A stretch of DNA of 64,000 nucleotides from Morchella semilibera. Its lineage: Eukaryota; Ascomycota; Pezizomycetes; Pezizales; Morchellaceae. Positions 34,440-46,898 of the stretch are shown here, piece by piece. Every line of letters starts with the position of its first letter. Position 1 is the stretch's first letter. Position numbers and translations under genes: made by a program. The notes beneath the pieces are model-generated. The model was not told the DNA's origin. It did no database searches and saw nothing but the letters and a program-made list of their open reading frames with translations. Where the stretch lies: assembly GCA_009192285.1 (NCBI GenBank), contig WBVU01000009.1, positions 1,116,001-1,180,000 on the forward strand, read 5' to 3'.

Positions 34440-37400
34440 GGTTATACTGGATGGTGAGTGGGGTATTATATATAAACTATTCTACTGCTGTATATCGTCC
34501 GGAGTCTATTCGCCAAGGTCAGATACTTATGCGTTATTAAATAATTATTCCAAATACACTACTTACAAGTTTCTGGGCTGATGTTGTATTAAGTATTTGT
34601 ATCCTTGGCGGTTGATCCAAACGGATATATGAGGCCCTAGGGGTTGTTTTCTGTTCTTTCCTATTTCCACGCCTCTTTCGAAACCAATCTCTTAGGATAA
34701 AGCTCATATAGACCACATTGACGGAGGAAGAGTTGAAGAAAGGGCAAAGTATCTCCAGGGGGCCGACTAATTATAAGTTATGACTTATGGGGAATCAGCC
34801 CGACCCCTTCCATGCCTCAACGACTTTGATTAACATGAACTCAGAGTCATCCTGAAATACCGCGGGGCGGGAAACTGAACATAAACGTCCAAGGAACGCC
34901 ATTTTACTCACCACTTCGCTTATTTACGCCGAAGACCTTGTTTACCTCGGATGAAACCTAATCTCCAGAAAGTTGTTTTCTCCTTGCAGGAATCGGTACC
35001 TTGCATGTTGAAATGTAGCTCAAACTCCCCCCCGCCAGTGCGGACAACAAACGCGTGGTGCCCCAGCATAGGTTTGCCAGCTGCAGAAACGCTGAGAACT
35101 TGATTTCCAGTTAGTCATGATGATCGTAACTCGGGGGTGTAAGGGACGATGTGGTCGCATGTAGAGGAACCGGAGATGATCAATTCCTACCAGCTTCATG
35201 TGAAGATATCCCCGACCTATGTACTTTATTAGGGAATGTAAACCTCTTTTTCAACCCCCGTGCGGAGCTTGTCATTAGGTAATGTCTGGAAGAAATACCT
35301 GCCACCACAGACCCAAGACTATAGGTAATATCCTGCCCTCTGAGCTGACATGAGTGGAATGTTTGGAGTGTTATGTTTCTAGGCTGTAAGGTGTAAGGTG
35401 ATCATGGCTGACCTAACCTGCTAACTTGGCCCGAAAAAGGTCTCGGTCCAATTTGAGACGTAATAGCCATTTTACGTACATACGTTTCGATGATAGTCTT
35501 TTACTCGGCGATTGCCTCCCTTTCCCAACAATCAAGTTTTAACCAACATCATTACGCCTCTATCAGATAATCAATCATTTGTCCCAATCGAATCTTCTGG
35601 GAAGCTGTTGTGGCCTGATCCAACACATATGCCCTGCCCGGATGTTCTTAACTGCTCTGAATCAAAAAAATAATTTCACATGCATGAGGATCGGTACATG
35701 TATCTATACAAAACCGCTTTATCGCGGATGAACATGATCCGGGCAAAGTCGGCCTCTATTGTGCTGATTTCTTCTGGTCCAATTGCACTTCATGGAGATA
35801 TCACAGCAAGCCAGAGACCCTCAAAAGGACATTCTACGGCGACATCGAAGAACGCTTACTCAAGGAGTGAGACCCATATTGTAACTGAGATTCACCTGTG
35901 ATGAACGCTATTCGCCAAACTTTTAGGATTTCCTTCCCCGTTACACACACACCGCAGTAACCGGAAATCCCCGGGGGAGTATACTGCCCCCCTCTTCCCC
36001 AATTATTCGTGCAGAATCTTGACTTGTCGAACAAAAATACATGTAGCTGACTACTATCCAGAATTTGATCTCTAAACTGCCACCCCCAATCATTATGCCC
36101 GAGCAGCCCTTTCATATTCTTGCGGTAACTATATATACATGTAGCAAAGACGTAACTGACACCCGGTTTCTGGTTCATTATCAAATCTAGATCTGAGCAG
36201 TATGTATTTGATATTGCATAATCCTCATCCTTGCACCTCCACGCGCTTGCGCCCATGCGCGTTATACAATAAGTTCGCAGTTCATCGACAAGCCCTAGCT
36301 ACATGTATGTTCTCGTCAATGGGTTAATTGTCTAGTCATCTACGAGCACTCGGGGATGGTGCAAGTAAGATTGGTTAGCCCCGAAATCCTGAAGCGAGAT
36401 AAGCGCAGGCGAATCGGATAATTTCCATGCGGAGAGCGCCATAAAATTCGGCGACTGGACCCTTCTACCCATGCAGCCAGCAGCCGTCAGCTATCGCCGC
36501 TGATGAGGCTCTGAATTAAGCAACAGTCCTCGATTCCCGCGGTTACACACTATCTAAGCAGAGTGCCCCCCACGGGGCTTGAAGTACATACATGCAATAT
36601 TTGTGGGGGCTGGTTCGGTTCTTCACGCACTGCAGGGAAAGGGCATTAATCGGAGCGTCCTGTTAGAAGAACAAGAAGTGCTGTTCTCGTTGTCATAGAT
36701 GGAGTGTATCCACCAGAAGCTTGAAACCAGAGGTTTTCTTGATTATATCCAGGTTTTTGCGTTCTAAGAGTTTCTATTCCTGTTTATCTTTACAATGTGG
36801 AATTTTCAGCTTGTTTTGTCGTCATTACGATGATGGCTGGGTTGATATATGGGCTGAGCTGACCGCGCCTGGACAATTCGATCTGGTACCCTATCTATGG
36901 CCACGGCCTGGGCTGTACATACAGCGTACCATATTGGGGAGTTTTTGCATGTGCAGTAAACTGAGGCCCTGTGAGGCATTGCTTTTGAGCCCTAGGGCAC
37001 ATCACCCTCCGGAAGTACGTGTATGTCACCAGCATTATCGGTCTTCACACTAACTACTCTAGTGTCCATGATTCCATGATAATGGCAAGTGGCGTTCCGG
37101 TGAAGAAATAGTGGAGGCTTGGAACTCAGAATTCGGATATCTATTATCTCAGTGCCGAAAACTTTGTGCTAGAGAGTGCTAGCAACATCGACGTAAAGCA
37201 TCGAATTGTTACAGGGATATTGATCCGAGCCAATCTGCCAGTTGTGGCTGGCGAGAGGCGAATCAAAACTATTACCAGGAAATGATAAATTCCCAGATCA
37301 TTCATGCACATTGAACGCAGAATCGGGCCTAATCCATCAAAAAAAAAAGCCCGTTTGGTATTTGTAGATACCAACCGATCAGATACCAAGACAGCCACTG

Positions 37401-38728
37401 GTGTCAAGCTTTGGCCAGACGAGTGATAGCTTGTGATGCTAACATGTGGTGTTGTTTCAAAGGCAGCAAGCATCCTTTAGTGCCTTTATGCTGAGATCTG
37501 CGACTTTGAATGGATCTTGATGTAAGTGGTATTGCTGATTGCGCAAGACATCATGTTTGCTTTTTTCAAATAGAGTCCATATTCTTATAAACAGAATATG
37601 ACAAACTTACTACCATGGGTCTAACGCCTTCGACACCCGCCAACACAGTTGTTGACAGGTAAACTAGTTTGACTTCCTATCCACTCGATTGCGATCATTT
37701 CTTTCAGCTGAAATCTGATCGATTGGCTCTGGTTTTTGCGGTGGTCACTGGGGGGCTCCTTAAGGCACCTCCACACTCAACTCTGATGAAAGCAAAACTC
37801 CGGAAGGCCTAAACTTAAACTTCGGTTAGCTATTGGATAAGGCCAGATAGATACCAAATCCTATAGACATGACGACTTGATCCCCCCCGTCGGCAGATAT
37901 CGCGAATCAAAAAATACAGCGAATTATCACAATCAATGGTAAAAAAGACTCGTGGATGTCTTGCTCAAAATGGGCATGTCTCACCCCAAGACTGAAGTGG
38001 ATCCACTCCTCAACCCTATCGGTAGATTGAGTGAGTATGAGGAAACTGTCTAATGTTGTGGCTAAATAGCACAAGCAAAGCGCTTTCGTCCGGTATGCAT
38101 GTCTTTTCGTGCTTGAGGATAGACACGTTCGAGGTTATGGGGGCAGGCTTTGTTGGCGCTGTCAATCAACGTGCTATCAAAGAAGAGGAAAAAAAAAAAT
38201 CGATCCGAAGAGAGGGCAACAAGAGCACGAATGCTCGCCGGCGCGACACGAATTGGTGACTGCAGATAAGGCCACGCCCCTAAAAGCACTGGATATGTTT
38301 TAAAGGCTGAGTATTCGTGGTGCAGAAGAAGCTTAAGTAGTCTACGCATTTTGAGTGCGGCACTAGGAGAAAAGGGAAAGGAAGAAGGGATGTGAATGGG
38401 TGAATGATAAAGGCGGAATCCCGGAGGTCGAATGAAGGTGTCACTGTGACGAAGGTTACTACCCTATCTGCCAAGTAATGCGTAACTGATGTGGGATTTG
38501 AGCGTGGGGTGGGATCTTTGAGTGTAAAAAGATAACGCGACAGGAAAATATTAGGGTTAGGCTTCGGAGAACCTCACTGCGCCGGTTGTACTTAGGTTTA
38601 TCGGGAATGATTGGCGAAAAGATAAATATAAAATCAAGTGTTTTTGTTTTTTTCGAAACCATAAGTGCGGCAGGCCTGTATCTAGGATGCAAGATGATGT
38701 GAGTCCTTCTTATCCCACCGGGTACACA

Positions 38729-39029
38729 TACATGTAGTTACAACTTACGGCCGAGACTCGATCAAAATAAAATAAATCGCTACTAATTCTAGTAAGCGTA
38801 CATGTATTTTGCGTATTCTAGCCAATGATAACTCTTTACGCCACAGGATACACGCTCGCTCCTTGAGCCGTATTTTGTTCAAAAACTACATGTATTTATG
38901 CAGTAACGGGGCCCACCCAACCTTTTATGTGGTACTAAGCAGTACTCCTCGGCAAAGTGGGCCAGGATTAGGGGGGTATAAAGTACATGTACTAATATAA
39001 GATGTACTACATGTATGTACATACATGTA
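38729..39029. repeat. Cluster of TACATGTA palindromes
   Basis: Six exact copies (38729, 38799, 38887, 38984, 39008, 39022) within 300 bases. Part of the window-wide enrichment of this 8-mer. Confidence 0.8.
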
Positions 39030-39778
39030 GGTAACATAACCATATAAATGAAGGAGTTATACAGTCTACCTCGCCTCTTCCGATGTCCAAGATTCAGCGT
39101 ATGTACGGGATAGCGAATATCCCGAAATCCGGGATAGCAAATTGATTTTGCAGAACGTGGGAAGAATATAATTCACAGAGAATTCCGTACGGGACAGCAA
39201 GGGATCTAGCATATCGAGGTACGACTATATATTACTATTTAATATATCTATAATAGGCTTGGGGTGTTGGGTGCTTCTCTTAATCCGAATTTCTCTGGTG
39301 CTCTACCTGCAGTGCTTTGATGCCGAAAAAGTAAAAAACGGCATCGTCAAGATACCCACATGTAAGTACGCAACGGATTAACTAACTCTATCTTGACCTG
39401 AGGAGCCCCGAGTTGACGTTGACATGACAAGCGAAAGCAGAAGAACCCTCATCGCACGGAAGAATCCGCGAATCAAGATTTGCGACTGCAGGGGCCTCTT
39501 CGAAACGGATCTCAAATCACGGGCCTTCGGAGGATGAGGCAGGGCGGATAAATTGGCGCCGGAGCGAATCAAATTTTCCTTATCAGCATCAACTCCCTGA
39601 CCGCGGGGCATCCTGGACCTAGAAGGGTATCACGCTAAGTATATTTATGTATAGCTGAATCCCAATCTCAATTAATGCCACATGGAAGTACCTACTCGTA
39701 CTCTAGACGAGTACTCTAGAGTAGTAGCACATACATGTACAACCTATCGGCCTTGTGGCTTGCTGGCCGGCAAAGGAG

Positions 39779-39797
39779 CAGCAGAAACAGCAGCAGA

Positions 39798-39831
<34 letters not shown>
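39779..39831. repeat. CAG trinucleotide repeat
   Basis: CAG/CAGAAA repeats, with about eleven consecutive CAG units, followed by GGCAGCAGGCAACAGGCAAC-type imperfect repeats to about 39870. Open in several frames but with no gene context. Confidence 0.85.
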
Positions 39832-41353
39832 CTGGCAGAGGCAGCAGGCAGCAGGCAACAGGCAACAGGCAACGTCCTGTTGTGTCTTGTGCCTCAGAGT
39901 CCAGAATGTGTATCTGTTATTATCTTCAGCCAGTGTCTACAGGGTGCAAGTCTATAATTTCCGAACACCAGATAGGGATTACATATACTTATGTATACAC
40001 TACAGCTGTACAAATACAGCCAAAGGCGAGCCGTTTCTGCACTCACACGGCTCGTTTCACGAATCGCGATCTGAGAGTGTGGTCCACAGTGGCTCTGGCT
40101 CTATACCATGTCGTTAGCTTAGTAGGTCTGACTGGTAGTAGTGTATGTTTCTCTTTCTATTTCTATTTCCATCTCGAGTTCACCTACAATGGTTTCTTTT
40201 CTCTCCTATAACCTACAACGTCTGATGATGCTGTTTCCAACCCGTCTACACCATGCCACGAATTCCTAATTGGTAACCCATCCGTTTGTGCGCTGTATCG
40301 ACTGCATTGGGTTCATCAGAAGGTTTGAGGCAGGCATATGGAGGTGGAGGTAAGTAAGTGGGTTGGTGGATGACCTTGTTGGTGTGTTGCCGTATGGATT
40401 CCTATTTTACTCCCGAGTCTTTATGAAACTCGAAAGGATGTTTTTATTTATTTATTTGGGTAGGAGAGGGATCAGTCTCACAATAGTACATATCACCTAC
40501 TCCTTCCAAGCCGTAAGTCATGAACACGTCTATTGCGATTCTGGTTTGGCGGTCATTGATTGGATGAAATTGCGGCGGTGCGGCGGTTGCTGCAGAGAGA
40601 TGTGCGGTCAATCAATTAAGAGCCCATGTTGCACTGTTCCGTGCATCTACTATCATTGCGTGGGTGGTGGTTGAGGCGCCCTTGTCTTGTAATGTCTGAT
40701 ATTTTTGCTTCTCGGCTGGTTTTTCCGATTGCCTGGGTCTAGTTACAGGGTGAAAATCATTACTCTAGAATTGTCTAGGGTGCGCGTAATTGTCTGTTCT
40801 GCCCGGCCAGTCGATGCAGCACCCCTTTCCTTTGGAAATAGTACTAAGATGTTCGCACATATTTGGCTATCGTCATCACTCATTTGATTATGCCTGACCT
40901 ACTACACTACTAGTTGTTCCAGGTTTGTGGCTTCCTTGTTTTTCCTACCTTTCTCTTCTCCATAACCATTCCTGTCCTCTTCTCATCCACTCTTTTCCTC
41001 TCGCTCCTTTTTCTCCTATTTATCTCCACATTCTCGCTCGCTTGCTTGCCGGCCTAGTTGCCTCACTTTACCCTCGTTTCTATAAACCTTAATCCACCAA
41101 TTGCCAGTATCCGGCGCTGTATAAGTATCCGGTCGTTCTCCATATTCTAGCAGTAACGACAACCCTCAACTTATTAGCACCATTATTACCACCATTATAT
41201 CAAATACTGCCACCATTCTTACAATTATATTAATCAGGGCAGAGAAAAGGGGGGCGAGTTACAGAGAAGGATTCGAAAAAGGGTGGGAGAAAAATTGAAA
41301 TAAAAATAATAAGAATAAAAAAGAGCGGAAGAAACAAATACGCATTACACAAA

Positions 41354-42694
41354 ATGCCTAGACTCCGATCTTCCAAGTCAGTCACCTCAGGAACCAAAGA
41401 TGCCTCCCAAGCTGTCAAGAAGCGAAGTAGCCTTAGAGCTATGTTTTCATTTTGGAAATTTTCAAAGAAGACACCTGTACAAGCTGAAGCCGAAATCGCC
41501 AACCCTATCATCAGTGGACCTGCTTTGAAGAACCTTGGCTTTTCTACAGCATCACTACCTACCGGGCCTACTAGAGAACGTTCAGACAGCGAAGGCTCAA
41601 ACTCAAGTGCAAATTCCGAACCAGCTCTTCCAACCATCCGAACCTCATCAACTGCGTCACTGCCTGCAGAGGTACGACCACCTTTTGCACGTCACGCCCC
41701 ATCTCCGTCGAATTCTTCCGCCTCGTCACTCGAATTTACGTCTGATGCATCGACTGCAGCAACATCGCCTTCAAACTCGTCCCCGTCGATTTTGATCAAG
41801 TCACTATCTTCGGCTTCAATAGCTACCATGGGTGGTGGTTCGGCGACAACCATGACAGATTCATCAATGGAGCCCACTTCTTCACCAAAGCAGGTATTAC
41901 CCAACTCTGCGAAGCTTTCGAAACCTGTGAAAAGACCAACGGACAGCTACCAAAAGCAACCCTCACCACTTTCAAGTGTCATGGACGCCCAGTCGCCATA
42001 CACCATGCCTTCTGCCCCTCCGAGGTCAATGACAACCCAGAGTTACGAAAACCACCAACCAAGGCGAAGGAGCTCATTGGGGAACTTTCTACGGCGTAGT
42101 CAGTCCCACCCAGATCTTGCAGACCTGACTCAAGAATATCTTCCACCGCTTCCTCCCATGCCAAAATCTAACCCTTCTTCCTCTTCGCGGCCAAGACCTT
42201 CCAGCTCCTTGGCACGTGCAAAAACATTCCGTAGACGCTCAGACGGCAGAAAACCCGATAGTGCTGGTGGTTACACTGAAGATCAAAAAATAGAACGCAT
42301 GTCAATTCTCGGAGCGGATCCAGCGGGATACGGATATTATCTCTATCCGACCTCAAAACCCGAAGCCTCTAACGAGAAAAACAGTAGTACTGGTGGCACT
42401 GGAAAGCGTACGAGACCGGCTTATCTTGAGGACTGGAAAAGACATAGCTGGGGGACAAATTCGGATAATGGCCGTGTCAGTACCACCGCGGCACCGAGTA
42501 GCAAGGCCTGGAAAGATGCCAGGGGCCGCAGCTTTCGGAGAACTGTCACCCAAGCCATACCAGAAGAGGCCGGGGACTCACTTGATCCAGATTCGCGTGC
42601 ACAAAGTCCTGACAGCGGGTGCGACTCGTCAGATATGCCTTCTACAGGAAAGGGAAAGGAGATCGAACATGCCGATACTATTTTGAGGGTATAA
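41354..42694 (+). CDS. Ser/Pro-rich unrecognised protein, 446 aa
   Basis: Single open frame from ATG 41354 (MPRLRSSKSVTSGTKDASQ). I recognise no family. It is strongly Ser-rich and probably disordered, with basic clusters (KKRSSLRAMFSFWKFSKK near residues 22-39; PRRRSSLGNFLRRSQSHPDL near 235; ARAKTFRRRSDGRK near 285) in RRxS-type contexts that could be phosphorylated by basophilic kinases. More ordered segments are ILGADPAGYGYYLYP and ARPAYLEDWKRHSWG-like. Codon use is even and frame-consistent over 1.3 kb, which supports a real gene. Function unknown; a signalling or cortical regulator is only a guess. Confidence 0.72.
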   Translation: MPRLRSSKSVTSGTKDASQAVKKRSSLRAMFSFWKFSKKTPVQAEAEIANPIISGPALKNLGFSTASLPTGPTRERSDSEGSNSSANSEPALPTIRTSSTASLPAEVRPPFARHAPSPSNSSASSLEFTSDASTAATSPSNSSPSILIKSLSSASIATMGGGSATTMTDSSMEPTSSPKQVLPNSAKLSKPVKRPTDSYQKQPSPLSSVMDAQSPYTMPSAPPRSMTTQSYENHQPRRRSSLGNFLRRSQSHPDLADLTQEYLPPLPPMPKSNPSSSSRPRPSSSLARAKTFRRRSDGRKPDSAGGYTEDQKIERMSILGADPAGYGYYLYPTSKPEASNEKNSSTGGTGKRTRPAYLEDWKRHSWGTNSDNGRVSTTAAPSSKAWKDARGRSFRRTVTQAIPEEAGDSLDPDSRAQSPDSGCDSSDMPSTGKGKEIEHADTILRV

Positions 42695-43250
42695 CGGGAG
42701 GCATAAAGGGTTATTTATGCAACTCATTCTGCAGCCGAGGATTAGACGATGAAGACTAAGGATTGCTCGTCCGCGATCAGGGTAGACGCGGTGGGAGTTT
42801 AATTGGTGGCTGAGAAATTTAGGGGGGGGGGGTTATTTTTCCTTTTGTTTCTGGGGGCGGTTCACCGGCAAAGCGTTCAGCTCTACGCGCATTCATTTTG
42901 TTTATTTAAGGCCACTACCTAGAGGCACTGCGATTTCAGGTTTCCTGTTTTGGAAAGATGAACATTGGGATTATGGTCAACGGGGGTTGGGCGGGGTTTA
43001 CTACGAGGGTAAAATACATAGAGGGATCGATAGCCCCGGAGTTTGTTCTTACAATCTTTTTTCTTCTTTTCTTTCTTCCATTCTTGTATACTTTTCTGCA
43101 CATACCAAGAGTTTTTTCCCTTTTCCCCCTTTCCTTTTTATTATTATTATTTTTTTCCCCGGGTATATCGCGACCTTCATACCAAGGACATGATGGAGCA
43201 TTCCTTAGCACTTTCCTTCCGCTTCTTCCTTTTCTTCTCTTTCTTCTTCC

Positions 43251-43273
43251 TTTTTTTTTTTTTTTTTTTTTTT
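43251..43273. repeat. Poly-T run, 23 bases
   Basis: Uninterrupted T run inside a CT-rich stretch. Confidence 0.85.
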
Positions 43274-45389
43274 GTTAATGGGCGGCGGATTTTTTTTATG
43301 CGATTTGTATTTTTGCACTGGCGAACAGTGGCGTTTATATAGGCGTCCCCCCCCTTTTTTTTTATTATTCCCAATGACGATATTATATAACTAATGCCGA
43401 AGATCTCTTACCCTCTTTTACCCTTTATTTACCATTTAATGAAGCACAGCTATTTCGATTGGGTTTTCGTCTGGCTAGTGAGTGTGAGTGATGTCTTGTG
43501 CTATGAATAAGCTTTGACTCCAACTTTCACGTGATTCTAACTTTTCTAGTAAAAAAAAACGTTTTTACCGCATCCGGAGGGATAGATAATAATGTTAGGG
43601 TTAGTCGTTATAGCTCACCTTGTAATCGTATTTGGAGCTTTCTCGCTGTTCGCTGTTTCCCCTGGACCTTCATTTCGGCTCGCCCTGTGTTTCTGAGCAA
43701 GGAGAGTTTAAAGTGTGGGGGCGATTTGTATCGGAAACGTGATATAGAATAATCTATGGAGTGAAGGAGTAATTATTAGGGTATTGTAGTAGTAACCCTT
43801 ACCCTTTCGTTTCCCTCCTGCTACCTTTACTACCCTTACTACCCTTACCCTCCGCGGTTTCTACGGGGGAGAGGGGGGGGGGGGTTATGAGGATATATCT
43901 AATCAGTGCTATTGCATATGCTAAGACTCGGTTATTTTGTGGCTTTGGATATCATGCAATGATGTCGAGTCTGGTCTGCAGTTTACTTTTTTTTCAGGCG
44001 AACGGACAAGATAAAAGCTGGTGATATGTTGCTGCCGCTGGGTTGGGTTAATAGAGTAATAATTGCAGGGGGTAGTTGGAAGTGCTTGAATAGATTCGGC
44101 GCCGGCGAGTTCGCCCATCCCATCCCTCAGCTACTAGAGGTAGGGGGAGAGGGAAGGTTGGGCATTGTGACTTGAATTTTGGGAAGAGGTGGTGGTGGGG
44201 GGGGGGGGGGGAGGCTAGTATATGTAGGCGATCTGAATACTTGATCGAAAGGTTCAAAGGCTCGCGAGGTGGTAGGAAGGAATTATTTGGAAAGGTGGTT
44301 AACGCCGAAAGAGACAATAGCCCCGGGAATATGTTATTCAATGGCCAGTCGACGGGGGGTTCATCGATGATGGTGATGATGGGGGCCGTTTTCCAATAAT
44401 ATTTTGTTTGGTGGGGTGCATTGGTCACTGCTGGTGGGTTATTATTTTATCTAGGGGAGGGGGGGGGAGAGGGGGGGGGGGGGGAGGAGGGAGGAAGATG
44501 ATGAGAGGGGGGGGGTGTGTGTGTTCAGAAGTCGACCAGGAAGGAACTTGCGAAGGCGGGGGTTGTGCGAATAATGACTGCCTGCCTACCCGCGACTGTT
44601 GGTACCGTATCAAGCTACTTGACTGTACATGAACGGGAGAGACGACATGGCGGATCGGGCAGACTGCAGGATGTAGATGGAAGTAGACTTGTAGAGGTTG
44701 CTGTAGGTACTCCACTGTTCGCCTCCTCAATGTAATTACATGTAGGACTGGATTGTTGCACCATTTCTCACGCACTCGCTCTCTTGATGTCTTCTATCCC
44801 CTCCTCCTCTCAGCATCCAACCCCCCCCCCTCTCTCTTTCTCCCCATCCCCTCCCCAACTTCTTTTACCCCCTCCTACCTCTTCCTACCCCACCATAACT
44901 CGGAAGGGATACACAGTGGGAGCCAGCAAGGGACGAGCTACTACATACATACATGTAGTCTACCCTTCGGACCAGAACCCGTAAGAAAAAGAAAAAGGAA
45001 AATAGTTAGAACCATGTCGATTTCTACGTGCTCACCCACCCCCCTATGGAACGGAAATGGATGGTTCAATTGAAATCCTATTTTCACTCTGCTTCTTTTT
45101 TTTTTTTTTTTTCGCCCCATACGGTCCACGGGGCCCAAACAGATTGAAAGTTCCAGAGCAGCTTTATTCTTTTTCTTTCTTACTTTTCTATCCCTGACTG
45201 GGCCGCGCACGCGTCTGTCCTATATCATAAGCTGATCCCACTTCCCACTTCCATCGCTTCTCTGGCTCGCCCGCACCAACATGCTCAACACTGTTCTCCG
45301 CAGTTGTCAGGCCCCATCCTCTTCCGGCAAACTTGTGATATAGATCGCAAAAAGGCAGCATACCCCCTCCTCCATATTCACGTTAACAA

Positions 45390-45405
45390 CCCCCCCCCCC
45401 CCCCC
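45390..45405. repeat. Poly-C run, 16 bases
   Basis: One of the longest of many C/G homopolymers in the window. Confidence 0.85.
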
Positions 45406-46898
45406 ACCACCACCTCCTTCTCCCTAATTATTCCTTTTTTCTTCTTCTCAGTTTCTCTATTTACTGTGAGAGTGGTCATCTCACACCATTCATCCCTACT
45501 TTATGTACATGTAGTTACTCCGTTTCCTTATTTCGTTACTATATTTCCTTTTTTGGGGCCCTTACGCTATGGCACTAGTAGAGGGAAAGTACATACTCAC
45601 TACTTTTTTTTTTTCTTTTTAAAAAAAGAGATGGTGAGCTTGATTGACTTGAAAGGATATCAACAAACGATGATAGAACGATCGGCATCGTAGGAATAAA
45701 AAAAACAATTGAAGGCCATCACCTCGTGCGTCTACTCTTCTTGCGTATGCGCATATGTATATGCACATGTAGACTATCTACTCTACCTACCTCTCATATC
45801 CCCCCATCGATAGGGAAAGAGCCTCCTTCCCTTCTTCGTTCTTCCACCTGGCCAAGTTTTTAAGGTCATTTGACGATTCAAGCCTCTTCCCCTTTGGCCG
45901 AGAAATCGTACCCCCCCCCCCTCTCCCCCCCCGCAGTACTCCGGGGGTGTGAGTGTAAGAGTGAGAGAGGGGGGGGGGGTGGGCAACAAAGAAGAAGAAG
46001 CGGAAAAGCCTAGCTAGTGCCCAGTCCAAACAACACCCACCCCCCCCTTCTGCAACGCAACCCCCCCCCCCTCTAGTTTTGTCTGCTCCACCCACCCCCG
46101 GGACCACTCTTCTAGGTATTTGAGTGGTGTGTGTTGCCTCTGGTGGTGGGTGTGTGAGTTGCACAGTGCAGCTTGGGAAACAGCTAAAAAGGAGGGGGGA
46201 ATCGTCTACCCAGAGCAAGCAGGAGATTGCTAGACTGACTTTTTTTATTACTACTACCATTACTTCCCAATATTGTCACAACTATTTCTACTTTCTTTTT
46301 CACATCCACTTCTAATCTTTATATCTTCAAAAAAAAAAAAAAAGAAGTATACTGATTTTATCATCATCTCTCATCGAAGTTATTGAAAATTTCGACTGCT
46401 GGGGAAATCCATTCCAACCCACGCTCCCGAGTGTTTTCTATCGATACCGTGACCAGGCACATTGTACGTCATTGCAGGAATAGTCAAAAAATTTGTTGTC
46501 CCCCAAAAACGCGTCTCACCAAAATAAAACTCCTCCGCCTCCCAACCACTAACCGGCATCATACTCAACCACCCCTCCACATACCATTCATTACCCCACC
46601 ACAACAACCACCACCACCACACTCTCTATTCCTCACACAAATCTTGCCCTGGTGAGTAATTTTTTCATAGCTTGGGGATCTTAATCTCTTCTCTCCTTTC
46701 TTCAAGCTGTCATTGCGATCTCGTACCATTCGTTCAATACTGAACGAGAATTATAGCTCTCTGCTTCGCAGATCGCAGCTCTTCCTTCTTGGAAAAAAAC
46801 GAAACTCCTTTGAGGTCTCCGAAGTGGCTTCACCGTCGGTTCAAAGCGTCCCCGTTTGTGACGGGGCCGTAGGTACCAAGAGGAAGAGGACCGGAGAG

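Larger units (their letters stand above)
34440..41353. other. Gene desert of about 6.9 kb
   Basis: No supported gene on either strand. The region is AT-rich with scattered short frames, none with a family motif or consistent splicing. It contains a dense cluster of TACATGTA palindromes (35695, 36038, 36136, 36300, then 38729-39029, 39732), three copies of GGGAYAGCRA near 39107-39200, a CAG repeat (39779-39831), and a protein-like minus frame at 39611-39376 (start MPRGQGVDADKENLIRSGAN). A decayed transposon is possible but no terminal repeats or ORF remnants were recognised. Confidence 0.5.
42695..46898. other. Long intergenic/leader region rich in homopolymers
   Basis: About 4.2 kb without a supported gene. 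It contains many poly-C/poly-G runs (for example near 43868-43883, 44197-44211, 44460-44482, C16 at 45390-45405, 45910-45920 and 46030-46072), T23 at 43251-43273, and TACATGTA at 44737, 44950 and 45506. The part near 46383-46898 is probably RNase H1 leader, with a 5'-UTR intron at about 46651-46706 (GTGAGT ... TTCAAG). Short open frames over homopolymers were discounted. Confidence 0.5.

Noticed and set aside
35834-36256. 140-codon minus frame in the gene desert
   Set aside because: No family motif, no splice partners and AT-typical composition; kept only as part of the desert note.
37610-37800. Possible two-exon mini gene (MGLTPSTPANTVVD, then LKSDRLALVFAVV)
   Set aside because: Joining the GTAAAC donor to the TTTCAG acceptor creates an immediate stop.
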